From contig JAYOLL010000015.1 of the NCBI GenBank assembly GCA_038120295.1, positions 1 through 64,000 of the forward strand: DNA of 64,000 bases, read 5' to 3'. Made by a program: the position numbers and the translations under genes. A model generated the notes under the pieces. That model did not search any database. It was not told where the DNA came from and worked only from the letters and a program-made list of their open reading frames with translations. Source of the stretch: JAYOEY01 sp038120295 (GTDB taxonomy: Bacteria; Pseudomonadota; Alphaproteobacteria; MPNO01; UBA2964). Positions 1-8,035 of this stretch are shown piece after piece (the first letter of the stretch is position 1; the number at the start of each line of letters is the position of its first letter).

Positions 1-8
1 GGTCTCGG

Positions 9-82
9 CACCTGCCCTCTCCCCCACCCGGCCACCCATCAGGATACTCTTGTGGGTGGCCGGGTGGGGGAGAGGGCAGGTG
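9..82. repeat. Long palindromic repeat, copy 1
   Basis: Perfect 30-bp inverted arms (9-38 and 53-82) enclose a 14-base loop that contains AGGATACT. The element lies 8 bases beyond the stop codon of the minus-strand amidohydrolase. Copies with nearly the same arms and loop core lie at 18215, 19956 and 55032. No T-tract follows, so it is a dispersed repeat rather than a classical terminator, although the transcript would fold strongly. Confidence 0.9.
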
Positions 83-90
83 CGATTATA

Positions 91-1221
91 TCAGCTCGGC
101 CCGTTGATGCGGAACATCTCCGCCGCGTGATCCCAGACGACACGCTGCTTGACCGCGGGATCGACGCCTTCGAACATCTTGTCGATGGGGATCGACACAT
201 CGGGCCAGGTACCCTGCGGATGCGGATAATCGGACCCCCACATCGCCAGATCGCCGAGATTGCACCAGTCGAGCTTCATCATCTCGCAGCCGACATAGTC
301 TTCCTCGAACGTAAAGGCGCAGTTGCGCTTGGCGTATTCGCTGGGCCGCATCGACAGCGGCGCGGACGGATCCGGCGCGCGTTCTTCCACCTGGCGGTCG
401 CACCATTCGACGGCAAACGGCACCCATCCGATCCGGCATTCCGAGAACAGGACCTTGAGGTCGGGATTCCGCTCGAACGCGCCGCAGAAGACGAGCTGGG
501 CGAATGTATTGCACAAATTGAAGGGCGCGGTCGCGAGAAAGGCGATCTGCGCGCCGCGATGGTAAGGCGGCAAGGGCGCATCCGCCGCGCCGCCGATATG
601 GATGCAAAGCGGTACCTTCGCGTCGCTGGCCATCTTCCAGACCGGTTCCCAGACTTCGTCATAGACCGGCTTCGCCACATCGAAAGGCGGAAATTCGACC
701 GCCTTGGCGCCTGCCTTGATCATTCTGTCCAGCTCGCGGACGCATTCTTCGGGATATTTGGTCGGCAGCGCCGGCAGGATGAAGATACGATCAGGATCGA
801 GCGTATTCATCTCCATCGCGTAATCGTTAAACGCGCGGTAGACGGCGAACAGAAGCTCAGGATCCGAAACGTTCCATTTGCGCACGCTCGCAAACACCAC
901 GCTCGACCAGACTTTCGACTGATCCATATGATCGAGCAGGATTTTCGGGTCGGCGGGCGGCAGCGCCCCGTCGGGCAGATCGACGCCATGATCGCGGAAG
1001 GGTTTGAGGAACTGCGCCGAGTTCGACCCGTCGGCGGACTTGTCCCACAGCTTGCCTTCCCAGGTCCATTGCGAGCCGTTTTCGCCCTCAATCACCTTCG
1101 GCCCGATTTCCTTGAATTTCTGCGGCAGACGGTCCTGCCACAGGTTCTTTGGACACCAGTGCGTGTCGAGGTGATTGTCGGCCGAGATAAAGAGGTATTC
1201 CTGCGCCACATGTGTCTCCAT
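91..1221 (-). CDS. Amidohydrolase family protein (ACMSD-like TIM barrel)
   Basis: A 376-residue cytosolic metal-dependent hydrolase or decarboxylase of the amidohydrolase-2 family, which includes aminocarboxymuconate semialdehyde decarboxylase. The N-terminal ADNH (14-17) stands where the family has its metal-binding DxH. A mid-protein CIHIGG supplies the barrel histidine, and GSDYPHP (329-335) carries the C-terminal catalytic aspartate. Length and layout are normal for the family. The substrate cannot be read from sequence; a ring-cleavage product or a cyclic acid is likely given the catabolic neighbours. The ATG has no clear Shine-Dalgarno, and a GTG four codons inside follows GGAG, so the true start could be 12 bases downstream. 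A second, divergent member lies at 4314-5333. Confidence 0.85.
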   Translation of the reverse strand: METHVAQEYLFISADNHLDTHWCPKNLWQDRLPQKFKEIGPKVIEGENGSQWTWEGKLWDKSADGSNSAQFLKPFRDHGVDLPDGALPPADPKILLDHMDQSKVWSSVVFASVRKWNVSDPELLFAVYRAFNDYAMEMNTLDPDRIFILPALPTKYPEECVRELDRMIKAGAKAVEFPPFDVAKPVYDEVWEPVWKMASDAKVPLCIHIGGAADAPLPPYHRGAQIAFLATAPFNLCNTFAQLVFCGAFERNPDLKVLFSECRIGWVPFAVEWCDRQVEERAPDPSAPLSMRPSEYAKRNCAFTFEEDYVGCEMMKLDWCNLGDLAMWGSDYPHPQGTWPDVSIPIDKMFEGVDPAVKQRVVWDHAAEMFRINGPS

Positions 1222-1268
1222 CGAGTTTGATTAAGTGGTCGGCAGAGTCCGTCATTGCCCCCTAAAAA

Positions 1269-2183
1269 TCAAGCCTGAGGACCGTTCCTACGTTTCTCCG
1301 CCAGCGCCTCGCGCCGCGTGATCACCAGCACGGCGATAAAGATGATGCCGGCGCCGATCCAGGTCTCCAGATCGGAATATTCGCCGAACAGCACCCAGCC
1401 GAAGGCCGACGCGATGGGCAGGCGCAGAAAATCGATCGGCCCGAGGAAGCTTGCGTCCGAATGGCGCATCGCGCGGGCAAGAAAGATATGCGCCAGCACG
1501 CCGAACAGCCCGACTGCCAGCACTGCCGGCATGTGCCGCCATTCGGGCCACACCCAGCTCTGCCAGGAAAGAGCGAACGCAAGGATCGTCATGATGATGT
1601 TCATGTGAAAGATCAGCACCGCACCCGAAACGCGGAGCGCCATATGCTTGGTCATCAGCTGCACGATGGCGTTGGACAGGGCGGAAATAAGAACGCCGAT
1701 GATCAGCGGATTGAAGGCCTCATAGCCGGGCCGGATGATGATCAGCACACCGACGAACCCGATGATTACGGCGGACCAGCGCCAGGCGCCGACCGGTTCA
1801 CGCAGGAAAAGCGCCGCACCAATAACGACATAGACCGGATGGCTGAACTGCACCGCCACGACGTCGCTGACGCTCATCCCGGTCAGGGCGATGAACCAGC
1901 CGAGGACTCCGACCGCGGCGATCAGCCCGCGAAGCAGAACCAGTTTCAGCTCCGGCGGGGCAAGGAGCTCCGGTTCGGTCCTGAGCGTGTGCAGAAACCA
2001 GGGCAACAGCCAGACCAGCCCGAAAAAGCCCCGCATGAACATCGCCTGCGGCCCGTCGAACCCTTCATGCGCGAGATAGCGCGCCGCCGTCATCGCCGCG
2101 CACATGGCCGTCGTCTGGGCGATCATCCAGGCAACCCCCATGGTCGGCGATGCGCCGGAAGGCGATAGCTGTGCGGTACTCAT
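1269..2183 (-). CDS. DMT-superfamily (EamA) transporter
   Basis: A 304-residue inner-membrane protein with about ten hydrophobic segments, arranged as two EamA repeats (roughly residues 12-145 and 155-290). The first repeat ends in a family-typical stretch, with REPVGAWRW followed by a glycine-rich helix and IIIRPG. Such carriers export or import small metabolites such as amino acids, amines or nucleosides; the substrate cannot be told here. The gene sits 47 bases upstream of the amidohydrolase start on the same strand, so the two may be co-transcribed. A cytosolic basic C-terminal tail (ITRREALAEKRR) fits the positive-inside rule. Confidence 0.85.
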   Translation of the reverse strand: MSTAQLSPSGASPTMGVAWMIAQTTAMCAAMTAARYLAHEGFDGPQAMFMRGFFGLVWLLPWFLHTLRTEPELLAPPELKLVLLRGLIAAVGVLGWFIALTGMSVSDVVAVQFSHPVYVVIGAALFLREPVGAWRWSAVIIGFVGVLIIIRPGYEAFNPLIIGVLISALSNAIVQLMTKHMALRVSGAVLIFHMNIIMTILAFALSWQSWVWPEWRHMPAVLAVGLFGVLAHIFLARAMRHSDASFLGPIDFLRLPIASAFGWVLFGEYSDLETWIGAGIIFIAVLVITRREALAEKRRNGPQA

Positions 2184-2344
2184 TCAGGAACTCGCGGGAA
2201 CTCTGGGCTTCCGCTGACACGCGGCGTATGGAGCATTTGGAAAACACATTACCCGTTTGCGCAGGATGTTTCGAGGCCGGCAGGTTTCTGCGATGGCCGG
2301 GACCGGATTGTTGATTTGCCGCTCGCTTGCTGATAGGTTCGGCG

Positions 2345-2782
2345 ATGACATCGCGTTTCCGACTCGGCGGAAAATTGAACAGAATATCACAGCTCATGGC
2401 CGCGTCCGTAATCTGCTTTTTGCCGACCGTGGCATTGTCCGCTGAATTCGGCATCGCATTCGATTGGGGAGATATTCCGCTCTGCACCTCCGGGTCGCCG
2501 AACACGGTCAAGAATCCGGCTTTCAAGCTGACCAACGTTCCCAAGGGGACCAAGTTCATCAGCTTCACAATGACCGATCTCGACGTTCTGAGCTACAATC
2601 ACGGCGGCGGAACGGTCGAATACAAGGGTCAGACGTTGATCGAAAGGGGAGCATTCGAATATGAGAGCCCTTGCCCTCCCGGTGGTTCCCATACCTACGA
2701 ATGGGAGGCGAAAGCCAAGGACGGGGACGATTTCTTCAGCGGCACGCTTGGAACCGCCAAGGCTTCCCGCCAATATCCCTGA
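2345..2782 (+). CDS. Secreted PEBP-like (YbhB/Raf-kinase-inhibitor-like) protein
   Basis: About 145 residues. A signal peptide (basic start, hydrophobic LMAASVICFLPTVALSA) precedes a short domain resembling phosphatidylethanolamine-binding proteins. NPAFKLTNVPKGTKF matches the family's first conserved block, TDLDV stands where DPDAP is expected, and SPCPPGGSHTYEW matches the GPCPP-x-G-x-H-x-Y block. The first ligand-pocket block is degenerate and the protein is shorter than usual. I start at 2345 because this ATG gives the best signal peptide; 2327 (TTG) and 2396 (ATG) are alternatives. Periplasmic location is inferred. Its role is unknown, and it is unlikely to be functionally linked to cofC 59 bases downstream. 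Confidence 0.65.
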   Translation: MTSRFRLGGKLNRISQLMAASVICFLPTVALSAEFGIAFDWGDIPLCTSGSPNTVKNPAFKLTNVPKGTKFISFTMTDLDVLSYNHGGGTVEYKGQTLIERGAFEYESPCPPGGSHTYEWEAKAKDGDDFFSGTLGTAKASRQYP

Positions 2783-2841
2783 GGAAATCTTACCACGCAT
2801 CGTTATGCGCACGCGCGGCAAATGTTGACTGCCGAGCGTCG

Positions 2842-3444
2842 ATGACCCTCTTTGCCCTCATCCCGGTCAAGCCGTTCAGGAACGGCAAGGCGCGCCTCGC
2901 AGACGTCCTGTCGCCGGAATCGCGCGCGGCGCTATGCCGCCGGATGTTCGAGCACGTCCTCGATGCGGCCTGCGCCGCGCGCGGCGTAGACGGCGTCGCC
3001 GTCGTCAGCCGGGACGAAACGGTCAGGGTAATCGCGGAAAGTCGGGGAGCGGACTATGTCGAGGAGACGGAAACCGGCGGGCTGAACGAAGCGCTGATGC
3101 TTGCGCGCGCTCATGCGACGGGCCGGCTGGCGACGGCGGTGATGGCGCTTCCCGCCGACCTCGCCTTCGTAACGTCGGCAGACATTGCCGAACTCGCCCG
3201 GGCGGCCACGCCGCCGGCGATCACCATCGCGCCTGACGAGGATGGCGAAGGCACCAATGCGCTGCTGCTCGCGCCGCCCGAACTCACCGGTTTTTCTTTC
3301 GGAACGGGCAGTTTCGAAGCGCACTGCGCGGCCGCCCGCAAGGCCGGCGTGGACCCGGCTATTGTCGAGCGCCCCGGGCTCACGTTCGACGTCGACACGG
3401 CTGATGATCTGGCGCGCATCGCCGACCGATATCCGCTTTTCTAA
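2842..3444 (+). CDS. cofC: 2-phospho-L-lactate guanylyltransferase (CofC/FbiD family)
   Basis: A 200-residue nucleotidyltransferase with a GT-A/MobA-like fold. Family members charge phospholactate, phosphoenolpyruvate or phosphoglycerate with GTP (GMP transfer) to start the coenzyme F420 side chain. Visible motifs are the N-terminal LIPVKPFRNGKARL (6-19), which binds the nucleotide, PADLAFV (104-110) with the metal-binding aspartate, DEDGEGTNALLL (132-143), and FDVDTADDL (182-190). The start is the ATG that opens the conserved TLFALIPVK block; longer upstream frames add unconserved sequence. No other F420 biosynthesis gene lies nearby, so it stands alone here. The family call is strong, but the exact donor acid is not decidable. 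Confidence 0.85.
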   Translation: MTLFALIPVKPFRNGKARLADVLSPESRAALCRRMFEHVLDAACAARGVDGVAVVSRDETVRVIAESRGADYVEETETGGLNEALMLARAHATGRLATAVMALPADLAFVTSADIAELARAATPPAITIAPDEDGEGTNALLLAPPELTGFSFGTGSFEAHCAAARKAGVDPAIVERPGLTFDVDTADDLARIADRYPLF

Positions 3445-3514
3445 CTTTGGCGGCGGGCGGGAATGTCCGGGCCGTTATCGCAATGGGGGCGCCCCCCGGA
3501 ATCGATGACGCCCC

Positions 3515-4183
3515 TCACCCTACATGTTCCGCAAGGAACGCCATTGTGCGTTCGCGGGCGAGTTTCGAGGCCGCCGCATCGTGACGCGCATCCCGGGTCC
3601 AGTTATCGAAGCCGTGCAGCACGCCGGGATAGATATGCCAGTGAACCTCGGGCCGCTTCGCCTGGAACATGGCGACGTCCTCGGGCGGCACCGCGGTATC
3701 CCTGTCGCCGACATGACAGATCGTCGGGCAGCGCGCCGGCTCGTCGGGGTAGTCGCACATGTCGGAGCCGTAATAGGCGATGGCCGCGTCGAAATTCGAC
3801 CGCGCGGCGCACAGCCAGGTTACCGTGCCGCCGAAACAGTAGCCGCTGACAGCGACCTTGCCGGCGCTTTTTACGTAATCGCGCGCGGCCTCTGCGTCCG
3901 CAACGATATGCGGCACGGCATCGGCGGAATATTTCTTGGCAAGGTCGTAGGCGCTGTTGTCGTAGGGGAAGTTCACGTCAGCCTCGAAGCGGTCGAAAAA
4001 CTGCGGCGCAATGGCGACATAGCCATCCTCGGCGTAGTTGTCGCAAACCTGCCGCAGATAGCCGTTCACGCCGTACATCTCCATCGCCACCACGATGGCG
4101 CCGCGCGGCGAACCTTCGGGCTCCGCCAGGTACGCCCCCATCTCATGCCCGTCAGACGCCGTCAGCCTTATGTTTTTTCCCAT
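3515..4183 (-). CDS. Dienelactone hydrolase family protein
   Basis: A 222-residue alpha/beta hydrolase. The nucleophile elbow is GYCFGG with Cys116, the cysteine nucleophile typical of carboxymethylenebutenolidases. The triad is completed by the aspartate in GDRD (159-162) and by His190 in GVLHGF. Family members open dienelactones formed in chlorocatechol and other aromatic breakdown, or act on related lactones and esters. It reads toward cofC and is followed on the minus strand, about 130 bases upstream, by the second amidohydrolase gene, which also suits aromatic-acid catabolism. No signal peptide is seen, so it should be cytosolic. Confidence 0.88.
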   Translation of the reverse strand: MGKNIRLTASDGHEMGAYLAEPEGSPRGAIVVAMEMYGVNGYLRQVCDNYAEDGYVAIAPQFFDRFEADVNFPYDNSAYDLAKKYSADAVPHIVADAEAARDYVKSAGKVAVSGYCFGGTVTWLCAARSNFDAAIAYYGSDMCDYPDEPARCPTICHVGDRDTAVPPEDVAMFQAKRPEVHWHIYPGVLHGFDNWTRDARHDAAASKLARERTMAFLAEHVG

Positions 4184-4313
4184 TGCAATCTCCTTACTCT
4201 ATTTCCTGATCGTGAATTCCCTCTATTTGCCACACTGATCGACGACGGCAGAGCGGCAACCCGATGCGATGCCGTCAGCAACCATCCGGCGGCGCTGTCG
4301 GGGAAGGCGCGGC

Positions 4314-5333
4314 TCATCTCCGACGGCGTTCGGCGAGATCGGGGATCAGCTTTTCGGCGTTGCCGTGCAGTATCTTCTCACCGAGTACGCCCATGAAACG
4401 GATCGCATCGGTATATTCCTTGCAGTCCTCGTCGGTACGGATCGCCTGTGGATAGTCGGTCGCGAATACCACCTGGGTCACCGACACTTCCTTGAGACCG
4501 AACTCGGTCCACTCGACGCCCTGACGCGCCGTATCGACCGGGCTGACCCAGCCGGCATTGTCGTAAAACAGCCGGTTGTTGATGTACCAGTCATATTCGT
4601 TATGCGGCTTGCGCCCGTGCCGTTCATTGCCCTCGGTACCCCACTGGGTGCGGGTGCCGAAGCCCCGCACGCGCGACATGTATCGCCCCAGCCCGCCGGC
4701 GAAATGGGCGAACTGTATTTTCAGGTCGGGAAACCGGTCGAGCACGCCGCCATTCATGATGCGGAGCGCCGCGACGGAGAGCGAAAATTCCCAGCCGAGG
4801 ACGCGGCCCAGATCGTCGGCGTCCATCCTGTTCCAGTTGATCACCTTCGCCAGCGGATGGACGAACACGTAGAGCCCGCGCTCCTGCACCGCTCCCCAGA
4901 ACGGGTCGAGCGCCGGATCGTCGAGCGCCCGGTCCTGCAACTCGGAGCCGATGACCACACCGGGAAAACCCAGCTCGTCGACGCAGCGCGCTAGCTCCGC
5001 CTCCATCTCGGGCGCATCCAGCGCCGGCAGATGGGCGAGCCCAATGAACCGACCGGGATAATCTTCTTCCGCCTGTTTCATCTTGTCGTTGATGAACGCG
5101 CATTCCGACCGGTCGGGATTGTCGTACCCGTCGGCGCAGGACAGCACCGCCATGTCGATGCCCGCGAAATTCATCATGCGGATATGCGCGTCGAGATCGG
5201 ACAGCAGCGGATTGAACAGGTAGGCGGGGTTGCCGCGCTCGTCCAGGCTGGCGCCAAGCGCGCCGGATTCGCCTTTCTTCTCCGCCAGCTCCTTCGGCGT
5301 GTAGTGATGCTGGAAATCGACGATGATGGACAT
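4314..5333 (-). CDS. Amidohydrolase family protein (ACMSD-like), second copy
   Basis: A 339-residue amidohydrolase-2 family protein. It opens with VDFQHHYTP, the DxHxH-type metal site, and carries VFATDYP near residue 293 with the last metal/catalytic aspartate. It is only distantly similar to the protein at 91-1221. I place the start at the ATG directly before SIIVDFQHH; the frame can be extended 24 codons upstream, but that stretch has no conserved features. Likely a cytosolic decarboxylase or hydrolase acting on an aromatic-derived acid. It shares orientation with the dienelactone hydrolase downstream (130-base gap). Confidence 0.83.
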   Translation of the reverse strand: MSIIVDFQHHYTPKELAEKKGESGALGASLDERGNPAYLFNPLLSDLDAHIRMMNFAGIDMAVLSCADGYDNPDRSECAFINDKMKQAEEDYPGRFIGLAHLPALDAPEMEAELARCVDELGFPGVVIGSELQDRALDDPALDPFWGAVQERGLYVFVHPLAKVINWNRMDADDLGRVLGWEFSLSVAALRIMNGGVLDRFPDLKIQFAHFAGGLGRYMSRVRGFGTRTQWGTEGNERHGRKPHNEYDWYINNRLFYDNAGWVSPVDTARQGVEWTEFGLKEVSVTQVVFATDYPQAIRTDEDCKEYTDAIRFMGVLGEKILHGNAEKLIPDLAERRRR

Positions 5334-5455
5334 ACGACAGGGCCTCAAAATAAGGGTGGACGCACAGAATGCCGAAGACGAAACGCATTGTGAATACGTG
5401 CGCAAAAATACCCGCTCTTCACCTGCGCGGGCCCAAGCTCGGAAAAGATGGAAAT

Positions 5456-6148
5456 TTACGCGCGGCGACGCGCGAAAACGAGACCAACCGGGCCCAGTCC
5501 GAATATCGCGACCGCACCGGGCGACGGCACAATCGCCGCCGTCGACGGCGCATTGTCCTGCAGAGTGATCCGGTATTCGTCGCCCAGGGTCAGCGCAAGG
5601 TGGTTGCTGTCACCACTTGCCGCGTTCCAGGACGTAATGTCGCCAAAGGTTACGGAATCAATGATGATCGTCCAGTCGGCACCGCTGATTCCACTCACCA
5701 TGATCCCGTCTGAATTGTTCGAATAGGTGAAATCACCAAGAAACGTATCGGCAGTTGGCTGGCTGACTTCCACCGCCTCATCCCCTTGGGAAATAAAAAC
5801 AGCCGTATCGCTGCCGACAATTCGGAAATTGACCAGCGCGTTGTTTGTCGGAACGCCGGAATTATCCTGTGAAAAAATGAACCCGAAAGAATACTGGCCG
5901 GGATTATTGGTGTCCTGATGGACCCACATATTAGCGACCTGATCGCCCAGCGGCACACCTGACGGATGACCCGAAGCGCTGAAAAAATTGTAATGCTGCG
6001 CGCCGGTCTGCGCCGTGTCGATCGTATCGATTGTCCCGAATGCGTTCGACAGGTCGTTCGAATTGAAAACATCCAGAACCGTCGCCTGCGTGGCGAAGCC
6101 GACGCTCATGGCAAGACCGAAAACCAGTCCAGAAATATGCTTACGCAT
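5456..6148 (-). CDS. PEP-CTERM-like exosortase substrate, secreted
   Basis: A 230-residue exported protein. An N-terminal signal peptide (MRKHISGLVFGLAMSVGFATQA) leads into a 180-residue beta-rich, polar, asparagine- and threonine-rich body. The last 24 residues form a tripartite sorting signal: VPSPGA, a hydrophobic segment (VAIFGLGPVGLVF) and a terminal ARRRA. This is the layout of PEP-CTERM/VPxxP-CTERM proteins, which exosortase cleaves for surface anchoring or release; here the usual E of PEP is S. GGAGTGAAAGG upstream gives a strong ribosome site. No exosortase or polysaccharide cluster lies in the window. The gene is lower in GC and codon bias than its neighbours, which hints at a different origin. 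Confidence 0.75.
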   Translation of the reverse strand: MRKHISGLVFGLAMSVGFATQATVLDVFNSNDLSNAFGTIDTIDTAQTGAQHYNFFSASGHPSGVPLGDQVANMWVHQDTNNPGQYSFGFIFSQDNSGVPTNNALVNFRIVGSDTAVFISQGDEAVEVSQPTADTFLGDFTYSNNSDGIMVSGISGADWTIIIDSVTFGDITSWNAASGDSNHLALTLGDEYRITLQDNAPSTAAIVPSPGAVAIFGLGPVGLVFARRRA

Positions 6149-6389
6149 AACAGATGCCTTTCACTCCGCGCGACGCGCGGCCTTATTGCTATGGACAAGT
6201 ATGAAAATAAAGAAATTTTATGCCGGTGCAAACGTTCGCTTCTCGCCAATGGTCAAAATCGCCGCCTGATGAGGAGATGGTTCGCGACTGCAAACACGAC
6301 CGATACATAGTACCGCAAAGCATGCGACGCGTGATTGACCGGGCAAAGGCGGCCCGCTAACCAAAGGATACTGGATTCGGGAGGCATTC

Positions 6390-7436
6390 ATGAAACATAC
6401 AGCTTTCGCACTAGCTGCCGCGATATCCGTTTCGGCATTCGCACCGCAACCGGCGCTCTCGGCGGAAGACACCGTGCGCTGGAAACTGGCGAGCGCCTAT
6501 CCGGGCCGAATGGTCCAGCTAGGACAACTGGGCAAGAACCTGCCGAAGAAGCTGCGCGCGATTTCGGGCGGCAAGATCAGGCTGCGGTTTTACGAGCCCA
6601 GGGCGCTGGCCCCGCCGCTCGAATATTTCGACGCCATCGCCAAGGGGGCGATCGATGCGGGCTGGACCACGCCCGGCTACTGGTACGGCAAGGAAAAGGC
6701 GCTGGTTCTGTTCTCGTCCGTGCCGTTCGGCCCATCTGCCGGCGAGTATCTCGCCTGGTTCTACCACGGCGGCGGCGAGCAGCTGATGGACGGGATATAC
6801 AAAAAACACGGGCTGAAATCGGTTATCTGCGGAATGATCGCCCCTGAAGCTTCTGGCTGGTTCCGGCGCGAGATCAAAACCGTCGACGACCTCAAGGGCC
6901 TCAAGATGCGGTTCTTCGGGCTCGGCGGACGCGTGATGCAGAAGATGGGCGTCGCGACCCAGCTGCTGGCCGGCGGCGATATCTATCCGGCGCTGGAACG
7001 CGGCACGATCGACGCCACCGAGTACTCGATGCCGGCCATCGATCTCGATCTCGGGTTCCATCAGATCGCCAAGCATTACTATTTTCCCGGCTGGCACCAG
7101 CAATCGACGCTGCTGGAACTTCTGATCAACCGTAAGAAATGGGACGCGCTGTCGCAAACGCAGCAGGCACAGTTCCGTATCGCCTGCGGCGACAATGTCC
7201 GCGAAGGCTTTGCCGAGGGCGAAGCGATCCAAGTGAAGGCGCTGAACGAGCTGAAGAAAAAGGGCGTGAAAATTCACCGCTGGCCGGACGACATTCTCGC
7301 CGCGTTCGAGAAAGCCTGGCATGAAGTCGCCGCCGAAGATTCTGCTGCCGATGCAACCTTCGCAAGAGTCTGGAAATCCTACACCGACTTCCGCAAGGAA
7401 TATCGTGTCTGGAAAGACATCGGGTATCTTCCCTGA
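6390..7436 (+). CDS. dctP: TRAP transporter substrate-binding protein (DctP/TakP type)
   Basis: A 348-residue periplasmic solute receptor with a signal peptide cleaved near ALSA-ED (25/26). LKGLKMRFFGLGG (168-180) includes the conserved carboxylate-binding arginine (R174). The block GTIDATEYSMP followed by KHYYFPGW matches the 2-oxoacid-binding TakP and mannitol/chloroaromatic subgroup, so a carboxylic acid ligand is expected. A strong GGGAGG ribosome site precedes the ATG. It is the first gene of a three-gene TRAP operon (dctP-dctQ-dctM). The 241-base upstream gap is AT-rich and shared divergently with the PEP-CTERM gene, so the promoter should lie there. Confidence 0.93.
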   Translation: MKHTAFALAAAISVSAFAPQPALSAEDTVRWKLASAYPGRMVQLGQLGKNLPKKLRAISGGKIRLRFYEPRALAPPLEYFDAIAKGAIDAGWTTPGYWYGKEKALVLFSSVPFGPSAGEYLAWFYHGGGEQLMDGIYKKHGLKSVICGMIAPEASGWFRREIKTVDDLKGLKMRFFGLGGRVMQKMGVATQLLAGGDIYPALERGTIDATEYSMPAIDLDLGFHQIAKHYYFPGWHQQSTLLELLINRKKWDALSQTQQAQFRIACGDNVREGFAEGEAIQVKALNELKKKGVKIHRWPDDILAAFEKAWHEVAAEDSAADATFARVWKSYTDFRKEYRVWKDIGYLP

Positions 7437-7474
7437 AATGGTGTCTGCGCCTGCGTCAAAGATGCTGTAAAGCC

Positions 7475-8035
7475 ATGATCCGCCTCGTCGAACGGCTGGA
7501 CCGGTTCGTTGTAGCGACAGGAAAATTCGCCGCCTGGGCCGGCGTCGCGCTGGTGTTCGTCACGATTTTCGACGTCGTCACGCGCGAATTCACGCAATCT
7601 TCCTGGACAACCCTGCGCACCTTCAGCGAATGGCAGCAGTCGCATTTCGGCTCTACGATGCTGCAGGAGCTCGAATGGCACCTGCATACCGTGTTGTTCA
7701 TGCTGTGCCTCGGCTGGGCCTATATCGTCGGCGCGCATGTGCGCATCGATGTCGTGCGGGAGCGGCTGGGTGAACGGGCGCGCGACTGGATCGAGATCGC
7801 CGGCATTCTCCTGTTCCTCCTGCCCTTCGCCGGGCTGGTATTCTGGTATAGCGCCGATTTTACGGCTTCATCATTTGCGCAGAACGAGGCCTCGGCCTCC
7901 GGCTCGGGGCTCGGCCATCGCTGGATCGTCAAGTCGGCGGTTCCAGCTGGTCTGGCGCTTCTGCTTCTCGCCGGCGTCGCGAGGCTCATCGCCTGCATCG
8001 CGCGACTCTCCGGCCACGGGGGCGATGGCGAATGA
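7475..8035 (+). CDS. dctQ: TRAP transporter small permease (DctQ)
   Basis: A 186-residue membrane protein with four hydrophobic segments, the normal DctQ topology. The second region contains LEWHLHTVLFMLCLGWAY, which is characteristic of the family, followed by HVRIDV. It couples the receptor to the large permease in sodium-driven uptake. It follows dctP by 38 bases and overlaps dctM by four bases (ATGA), indicating translational coupling. Confidence 0.93.
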   Translation: MIRLVERLDRFVVATGKFAAWAGVALVFVTIFDVVTREFTQSSWTTLRTFSEWQQSHFGSTMLQELEWHLHTVLFMLCLGWAYIVGAHVRIDVVRERLGERARDWIEIAGILLFLLPFAGLVFWYSADFTASSFAQNEASASGSGLGHRWIVKSAVPAGLALLLLAGVARLIACIARLSGHGGDGE

